NCBI GenBank assembly: GCA_002360495.1
Contig: DEQO01000153.1
Location: 1-11,976 of the forward strand
From: Flavobacteriales bacterium UBA3364
Lineage (GTDB): Bacteria > Bacteroidota > Bacteroidia > Flavobacteriales_F > PHOS-HE28
DNA: 11,976 nucleotides
Direction: 5' to 3'
The notes under the pieces were generated by a model. That model was given only the letters and a program-made list of their open reading frames with translations. It made no database searches and had not been told where the DNA came from. Both the position numbers and the translations under genes were made by a program. Of the stretch, positions 7,358-11,976 are shown one piece after another (position 1 is the stretch's first letter; each line of letters begins with the position of its first letter).

Positions 7358-9181
7358 ATGGAACGCTCGCTACTCCTCACCGCAATTCTCGGTACCGCGT
7401 TCATTGCGAACGCACAACTGTCACCACAACAGCAGGCCCCCTTGCGCGATCACCTCATCGAGGTGAACGCGGAATGGAATACCTACACCGCGGACCTTCC
7501 TGACGGCGGTCGCCTGGTCTCCTTCAACTCCGATACCGAGCGCATCGCGCAACACCTGCACCTGGTGCGCGAGCATCTTGCCAACCAAGCACCAGAAGGG
7601 CTTTCCGCCGAACAAGCGCAACACCGTGCGGACCTGCTCCTCGATCTGGAGCGCTATGCGGACCGTGGGCGCTTCCCGCAGAACCACGTGCTGCCTTTCC
7701 GCAACCCCATCTTCATCGACCCGAACAACACCGCGTGTGCTGTTGGGCAGTTGATCATCGAGAGCGGCGATCGCGCCCTGGCCGAACACATCAGCAACGG
7801 GATGAACAATGCCTACATCCGCGACATGCATTGGCCGGAGATCGGTGCGTGGGCGACCACCCATGGCTTCACCGGCGATGAGCTGGCTTGGATCCAACCG
7901 GGCTACTTGCCCGAGATCCCTTGGCAGCCCCTGGGTAATGGCACGAATGAAGAAGTGACCGAATTGCTACGCTTGAGCGATGGCGGCCTGCTCGTCGCCG
8001 GGCAGTTCACCGAAGCGGGAGAAGAGGAACGCTTCCATGTGGCACGCTGGAACGGTGCTTCGTACGAGGAGATGGGATCCTTACCCGAAGGCACAGTGAA
8101 CGCGGCGATCGAGTTCGATGGACAGGTCATCATCGGCGGTTCGTTCAACAATGCACAGGTGGACATGCTCACTTGGAACGGCACTACCTGGACGCCTTCC
8201 ACGACGTTCCCTGGAAAGGCATCGTCCATCACCGCGTTCCATGAGTACTTCGGAATGCTGTACGCCGCTGGCTCCCGCGCTGGTTTCGCCGGCACGGACT
8301 ACCTCGTAGCGTACCAAGCCGATGGTGACTGGCAGATGATCGGCCAGGTACTGAACGGGCCCATCCATGCATTCGCAACGCTGAACGACGACCTGTACAT
8401 CGGGGGTGAGTTCACCGGAGCATTCATGTCCACCGAGAACGAGATCATGCACATCGCACGCATGGGCGATGCCAGTTGGGGCCAGGTGGCCGATGGCCTG
8501 AACGGTAGCGTACATGCCTTGCTGGTCCATGACAACGAGCTCTATGCGACCGGTGACATGGTCTCCATGATGGGTACCTACTTCGGACTGGCACGCATCG
8601 CGCACAATGCGCCCAGCTGGGAACAACTGATGCCGAACATCACCAACTACATCTACTCCCCGCTGGACGGCCTCATGAGCGGACGAGCGCTGGTGGAGAA
8701 GAACGGCGAGATCTACGTGGGTGGCGACTTCCATGTGGGCTCCTTGATGGTGAACGGATCAGGTCTTGCTGTTTTCCATGGTGAACCCGACGCAGTGGAG
8801 GCATATGCCAACTTCATGGGTCCTGTGTGGGACCTGGAGCTTTTCGCTACCAACCAGTTGGTCATGGCCGGCGCTTCTGAGGCCTACCTGAACATCGCCA
8901 GCACGGAACTCACCACGGGTATCAATGACAAGCCCGCGAAACTGACGTTCAACACGACACCGAACCCGGTGATCGACGTGGTGACCGTTCAACTTCCAAC
9001 GACCATGACGGCCAATGCTCGCGTTCGCGTCACGGACGCCAGTGGTCGTGTGATCGATCTACCCACCGAACGCGCTGGTCTGCAACTACGTCTGAACGCG
9101 CGCAGTCTCGCTGCCGGTCAATACCAGATCGAGGTGAGCGATGGTACATCCGTCGCTGCGGGCAAGTTCATGAAAGAGTAG
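7358..9181 (+). CDS. Secreted CAVG-domain protein with seven-repeat propeller and T9SS sorting domain (paralog B)
   Basis: This 607-residue exported protein is a close paralog of A and has the same architecture. It has a signal peptide (1-19), then the shared domain with ERYADRGRFPQNHVLP (98-113), NPIFID (116-121), CAVGQLIIESG (127-137), AYIRDMHWPEIGAWA (152-166) and ELAWIQPGY (175-183). Seven repeats follow, centred on VAGQF, IGGSF, AAGSR, IGGEF, ATGDM, VGGDF and MAGAS. The C-terminal T9SS sorting domain (529-607) includes TPNPVIDVVTV, VRVTDASGRVI and LAAGQYQIEV. The GG-F signature is less regular than in A. It is divergent from the kinase over 142 bp and is followed by a strong hairpin that probably ends its transcript. 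Function is unknown; the N-terminal match to A is 126 of 183 residues, and both are longer and more complete than paralog C. Confidence 0.9.
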   Translation: MERSLLLTAILGTAFIANAQLSPQQQAPLRDHLIEVNAEWNTYTADLPDGGRLVSFNSDTERIAQHLHLVREHLANQAPEGLSAEQAQHRADLLLDLERYADRGRFPQNHVLPFRNPIFIDPNNTACAVGQLIIESGDRALAEHISNGMNNAYIRDMHWPEIGAWATTHGFTGDELAWIQPGYLPEIPWQPLGNGTNEEVTELLRLSDGGLLVAGQFTEAGEEERFHVARWNGASYEEMGSLPEGTVNAAIEFDGQVIIGGSFNNAQVDMLTWNGTTWTPSTTFPGKASSITAFHEYFGMLYAAGSRAGFAGTDYLVAYQADGDWQMIGQVLNGPIHAFATLNDDLYIGGEFTGAFMSTENEIMHIARMGDASWGQVADGLNGSVHALLVHDNELYATGDMVSMMGTYFGLARIAHNAPSWEQLMPNITNYIYSPLDGLMSGRALVEKNGEIYVGGDFHVGSLMVNGSGLAVFHGEPDAVEAYANFMGPVWDLELFATNQLVMAGASEAYLNIASTELTTGINDKPAKLTFNTTPNPVIDVVTVQLPTTMTANARVRVTDASGRVIDLPTERAGLQLRLNARSLAAGQYQIEVSDGTSVAAGKFMKE

Positions 9182-9186
9182 TAAGG

Positions 9187-9243
9187 AAAGAGCAGGGGCA
9201 GGGGCAAGGGAAATTCGTCCACCGGCTCCTGCCCCTGCTCTTT
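9187..9243 (+). terminator. Intrinsic terminator-like hairpin after paralog B
   Basis: AAAGAGCAGGGGCAGG (9187-9202) pairs perfectly over 16 bp with 9228-9243, around a 25-nt loop, and the 3' arm runs into TTTT. It starts a few bases after the paralog B stop and lies 51 bp before the next plus-strand start, so it should separate paralog B from the lycopene cyclase transcript. The long loop is unusual for a terminator. Confidence 0.65.
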
Positions 9244-9293
9244 TCACCATCAGGCATCGAACCATCCATGGAGCGTGGTGTTCCTTTGCGGCC

Positions 9294-9980
9294 GTGGAAC
9301 GCTACTACTACCTCGCCTTGGACGTACTGAGCCTTGCGTTCCCGTTGGCGGCGAGCTTTGAACCGCGGATCCACTTCATCTCGAAATGGCGCGAGCTCTT
9401 CGCCGGCATTGTAGCGATGGCACTGGTCTTTCTGGCCTGGGATGCCGTGTTCACCGCGAACGGCGTGTGGGGCTTCAACCCACGCTACCTCGTCGGTGTG
9501 TACTTCATCGGAATGCCCCTGGAGGAATGGTTGTTCTTCCTCTTCATCCCCTACTCCTGCATGTTCCTGTACGAAGTGATGCGGCATTTCGTGGAACGCG
9601 ACGTGCTTGCACCGATCGTACGTCCATTGAGCCTGGTATTGATCCTTGTGCTGCTTGCCGTTGGCGTGTGGCACTTCGATCGCTTGTACACGAGCGTCAC
9701 CTTCATATGCACCGGGGCCTTTCTTGCCTACCACGTCCTCATTGCCCGAAGCCCGTGGCTCGGCCGCTTTTACATCGGTTATGCGGTGAGCTTGATCCCC
9801 TTCTTCATCGTGAACGGCATCCTTACCGGCTGGCTGTTACCCGAGCCGATCGTGTGGTACAACGATGCGGAGAACCTCGGCATCCGCATGAACACCATAC
9901 CGATCGAGGATAGCATGTACCTGCTCTTCTTCCTGTTGATCGTAACGACGTTCTACGAGCGCGCACTCAAGCGCCATTGA
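9294..9980 (+). CDS. Lycopene cyclase (CrtYcd-type, two-repeat membrane protein)
   Basis: This 228-residue integral membrane protein resembles the bacterial/fungal-type lycopene cyclases in which two small CrtYc/CrtYd-like halves are fused. They close the ionone rings of lycopene to give gamma- or beta-carotene in the inner membrane. Half one has LAWDAVFTANGVWGFNP (47-63) and the signature MPLEEWLFF (74-82). Half two has VNGILTGWLL (173-182) and IPIEDSMYLLFF (202-213). About six hydrophobic segments are visible. The start is GTG 9294, because the family begins within a few residues of YYYLALDVLSLAFPL; the ATG at 9268 is in another frame. No other carotenoid gene is in the window, so it stands alone. 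Its last 14 bp (9967-9980) overlap the end of the convergent PnuC-family gene. Confidence 0.92.
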   Translation: MERYYYLALDVLSLAFPLAASFEPRIHFISKWRELFAGIVAMALVFLAWDAVFTANGVWGFNPRYLVGVYFIGMPLEEWLFFLFIPYSCMFLYEVMRHFVERDVLAPIVRPLSLVLILVLLAVGVWHFDRLYTSVTFICTGAFLAYHVLIARSPWLGRFYIGYAVSLIPFFIVNGILTGWLLPEPIVWYNDAENLGIRMNTIPIEDSMYLLFFLLIVTTFYERALKRH

Positions 9981-10551
9981 TCGGAGCACCATTCATCTGC
10001 TTCCGCCAACGCGTGTAGCCGATGATCGCCAGTACGATGTAGATCACGTTGAGCATGGCATAACCATCATAGCCGATCCAGTGGTTGTAGACGACCGCGA
10101 CCAGGTCACCTACCGTCCAATAGATCCAGTTCTCCAGCGCCTTCTTGCTCATCATCCATGTGGCCACCATGGCGAAGGAGGCGATGAAGCCCTCCATGCC
10201 CAAGTAGATGCCGGGCTGTCCGATCCACCGCATCAGCAGCATCAACGTCCAGGTGCCGATGATGCCGACACTGATGAGCACCGCATGCTCTTGCACACCG
10301 AAACGGATGATGTTGCCGGTCCCCCCCTTACCGCCCCAATTCCACCAGCCATACAGGCCCATCACCGCATAGAACAGGTTCAGCGCTGCCATGAGCCAGG
10401 CATCCAGGACCGCATAGAGCAGCACGCCGAGCAATGCGGCCACGAAACCGAACAACCAGCCCGACCGGATCTGCCGACCGATGAGGATCGTGAACACGAT
10501 GTTGAGGACCACCGCGGTGTATTCCAGCACGACGGCGAACGCTGAGGACAT
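9967..10551 (-). CDS. PnuC/PnuT-family vitamin transporter
   Basis: This 194-residue inner-membrane protein belongs to the PnuC family, facilitators that carry nicotinamide riboside (PnuC), thiamine (PnuT) or riboflavin (PnuX). Import is driven by trapping inside the cell, usually by phosphorylation. About seven hydrophobic segments are present. Family motifs are LNLFYAVMGLYGWWNW (57-72), SKKALENWIYWTVGDL (135-150) and IYIVLAIIGYTRWRK (170-184). The length is typical. The NadR-like kinase about 2.7 kb away on the same strand could trap the substrate, and the TPP-controlled receptor suggests thiamine; no riboswitch was seen upstream of this gene itself. The start ATG 10551 is preceded by a tandem CTTCGTTC repeat and no Shine-Dalgarno sequence. 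It is divergent from paralog C over 89 bp. Family confidence is high, substrate confidence low. Confidence 0.93.
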   Translation of the reverse strand: MSSAFAVVLEYTAVVLNIVFTILIGRQIRSGWLFGFVAALLGVLLYAVLDAWLMAALNLFYAVMGLYGWWNWGGKGGTGNIIRFGVQEHAVLISVGIIGTWTLMLLMRWIGQPGIYLGMEGFIASFAMVATWMMSKKALENWIYWTVGDLVAVVYNHWIGYDGYAMLNVIYIVLAIIGYTRWRKQMNGAPINGA

Positions 10552-10640
10552 GGAACGAAGGAACGAAGAACCCGTAGCGGGCCCATCCGTCGATCGAACT
10601 TTTGTGCGATCGGTGTGTACGGATGCTCGTACCTTTTACC

Positions 10641-11651
10641 ATGCTACGCATCATAACATTCGCGTTCGCGTTCTCCGCCATCGGCATTACCACTGCGCAA
10701 CTGGCACCACAACGACCGGCAACAGCCGGCCAGCACATGCTTGAAGTGAACGCCCAATGGGCCTCGATGCGACCTTCCCTGTTCGAAGGACCGGACGACG
10801 TCCGTTTCCATTCGGATGCCGAGCGGATCGCCGAGCACCTGCACCGTGTTCAGCGGCATTTGTCCACACACACACCCGCAGGGATCGGTCCCGAAGCTCG
10901 CGCGCACAGGCTGGCACTGCTGGGAGCACTTGAGGCCTATGCGGACGGCGGACGCTTCCCCATCAACGACGTTGTTCCCGGACGTGCGCCCGTTTTCATC
11001 GATGACAACGGTACCGCATGTGCCGTAGGGCACCTGATGATCGTTAGCGGCCATGCCGACATCGCGGACCACGTACACCGCGCAATGAACCTCGCTTACA
11101 TCCGCGACATCGCATTGCCCGAGGTCGCCCAATGGGCGACCGACCATGGCTTCACCACCAACGAACTCGCGTGGATACAACCGACCTACCAGCATATGAG
11201 GATGCGAGGGCCGGAGGTACTCGCTACGCAGCGTCTGTCGGATGGCGAGCTGATCTTGGTGATAGGGCCTGCCGATGCCCGGTCAACGCAAAAGCTGCAG
11301 CTGGTGCGAAGAACGCGCACTGGAGACAAGGTCCTGGCGCGGCTTCCCATGCTCTCCTCGATCCAGCTGGTGGAATACGATGGCCGCGTGTTCGTCGGTG
11401 GAGTGCCGCCGGTGAATGGTCCATCGCCGGAGATCTTCGAATGGAGCGGTGCCAAATTGGTGAAGCACGACCCTTTCCCCGGTCCGCTTGGCGTGGCCGC
11501 GTTGTACGTAGCCGACGGAAAGCTGCGCGCACATTCATACCCTGACAGCACGGGAAGGACCTACGAGCGCATCTGCACCGAAGCCGGCAAGTGGATGATC
11601 GCGGATCCCATCGCGACGCCGATGGAGCCGGACCGGACACTCCCCCACTAG
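10641..11651 (+). CDS. Secreted CAVG-domain protein, short form without T9SS domain (paralog C)
   Basis: This 336-residue exported protein is the divergent short member of the local paralog family. It has a signal peptide (1-19, ending TTA before Q). The shared domain carries EAYADGGRFPINDVVP (98-113), PVFIDDNGTACAVGHLM (117-133), AYIRDIALPEVAQWA (152-166) and ELAWIQPTY (175-183). It aligns without gaps to paralog B with 92 of 183 identities. The remaining 150 residues keep only traces of the propeller repeats (VFVGG at about 258; LRAHSYPDS near the end), and the T9SS sorting domain is absent. No frameshift is visible and the stop is followed by a hairpin, so this looks like a finished short protein rather than a fresh truncation. 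ATG 10641 was chosen for the best signal peptide; an in-frame ATG at 10623 would add six residues. It is divergent from the PnuC-family gene. Confidence 0.85.
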   Translation: MLRIITFAFAFSAIGITTAQLAPQRPATAGQHMLEVNAQWASMRPSLFEGPDDVRFHSDAERIAEHLHRVQRHLSTHTPAGIGPEARAHRLALLGALEAYADGGRFPINDVVPGRAPVFIDDNGTACAVGHLMIVSGHADIADHVHRAMNLAYIRDIALPEVAQWATDHGFTTNELAWIQPTYQHMRMRGPEVLATQRLSDGELILVIGPADARSTQKLQLVRRTRTGDKVLARLPMLSSIQLVEYDGRVFVGGVPPVNGPSPEIFEWSGAKLVKHDPFPGPLGVAALYVADGKLRAHSYPDSTGRTYERICTEAGKWMIADPIATPMEPDRTLPH

Positions 11652-11828
11652 AAGCCATCTTACAATGATCCTCCGGGCTGCGCCGGGACCGAGCGCAGCC
11701 TTCCTTCGTTGCTCAACCCTTACGGAGCGTCCAGCTATGCGCGGGTTCCGCGCTTCGGCTGGCTTCAACACTCCTCCGGCTCGCTGAAAGATCCATTTGG
11801 GGACGGCTTCCAGCCTATCACCACTCCG
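11652..11828. other. Intergenic stretch with two GC-rich hairpins
   Basis: These 177 bp between convergent genes hold no gene that I can support. Besides the terminator-like hairpin at 11676-11700, there is a second tight one, GCGCGG-GTT-CCGCGC (11739-11753). The two could end transcription from both sides or be a palindromic repeat of the genome. Confidence 0.5.
11676..11700 (+). terminator. Terminator-like hairpin after paralog C
   Basis: GGCTGCGC (11676-11683) pairs perfectly with GCGCAGCC (11693-11700) around a 9-nt loop and is followed by TTCCTTCGTT. It begins 25 bp after the paralog C stop. The U-tract is poor, so termination is likely but not certain. Confidence 0.5.
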
Positions 11829-11976
11829 CTACATGCCGCAGTTGCACGGCTGGCTGAAATAGACCTTCGCCTTGGGGACCAACTCCTGGATGTGCTCCAT
11901 CTCGGGCGTTTCGAACTGGATCGCACGCAGGTCCATGAACCGGAGCGCCTCCATGGCGGCCATCTCTTCCGGGAAT
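11829..11976 (-). CDS. C-terminal fragment of a probable leucine-rich-repeat protein
   Basis: The last 48 residues of a minus-strand gene enter from the right edge and stop at TAG 11829-11831. The visible part begins FPEEMAAMEALRFMDLR, which has the spacing of a leucine-rich repeat (F-P-x-x-M-x-x-M-x-x-L-x-x-M-x-L). It continues through MEHIQELVPKAKVYFSQ and ends PCNCGM. LRR proteins in Bacteroidota usually mediate protein binding, often outside the cell. Too little is visible to fix the family, and the cysteine pair near the C-terminus could be structural. The open reading frame and the lack of another good reading support a real gene end. Confidence 0.6.
   Translation of the reverse strand, partial: FPEEMAAMEALRFMDLRAIQFETPEMEHIQELVPKAKVYFSQPCNCGM

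Noticed and set aside
10552..10568. Tandem GGAACGAA repeat upstream of the PnuC-family gene, considered as an operator
   Set aside because: Only two short direct copies, with no symmetry and no matching site elsewhere in the window.
10630..10637. TACCTTTT as a -7 box for paralog C
   Set aside because: Transcription would start at or after the ATG at 10641, leaving no usable leader.

Overview
The window comes from a bacterium of the phylum Bacteroidota, probably the order Flavobacteriales, with unusually GC-rich DNA. The signs are type IX secretion (T9SS) sorting domains at the C-termini of two secreted proteins, a Bacteroidota-style TonB-dependent receptor with an N-terminal carboxypeptidase-regulatory-like domain, a bacterial geranylgeranylglyceryl-phosphate-type synthase, a short two-repeat lycopene cyclase, and a TAnnTTTG promoter element. 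No mobile element, rRNA, tRNA or CRISPR array was seen.

Layout: a GT4 glycosyltransferase runs off the left edge (-). It is divergent from a GGGPS-family synthase (+), which converges on a TonB-dependent receptor (-). The receptor is preceded by a clear TPP (thiamine pyrophosphate) riboswitch with its own promoter box. Then come secreted paralog A (+), a NadR-like kinase (-), secreted paralog B (+), a lycopene cyclase (+), a PnuC/PnuT-family transporter (-), secreted paralog C (+), and the C-terminal end of a probable leucine-rich-repeat protein (-) at the right edge.

The receptor, kinase and PnuC-family transporter look like a vitamin-uptake module: outer-membrane import, inner-membrane facilitation and trapping by phosphorylation. 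The TPP riboswitch on the receptor points to thiamine as the ligand, although the kinase resembles nicotinamide riboside kinases. The three genes are not a contiguous operon. Each is on the minus strand and has one member of a secreted paralog family starting divergently just upstream of it (A/receptor, B/kinase, C/transporter).

The three paralogs align without gaps over 183 N-terminal residues (A vs B 126/183 identical, B vs C 92/183, counted by hand). They share an N-terminal domain that I cannot assign to a named family, with a central PxFID-x5-CAVG motif. A and B continue into seven GG-F-type repeats, suggesting a seven-bladed propeller, and a T9SS sorting domain. C has lost the sorting domain and most of the repeats. 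This threefold pairing of import genes with secreted paralogs is the most unusual thing in the window.
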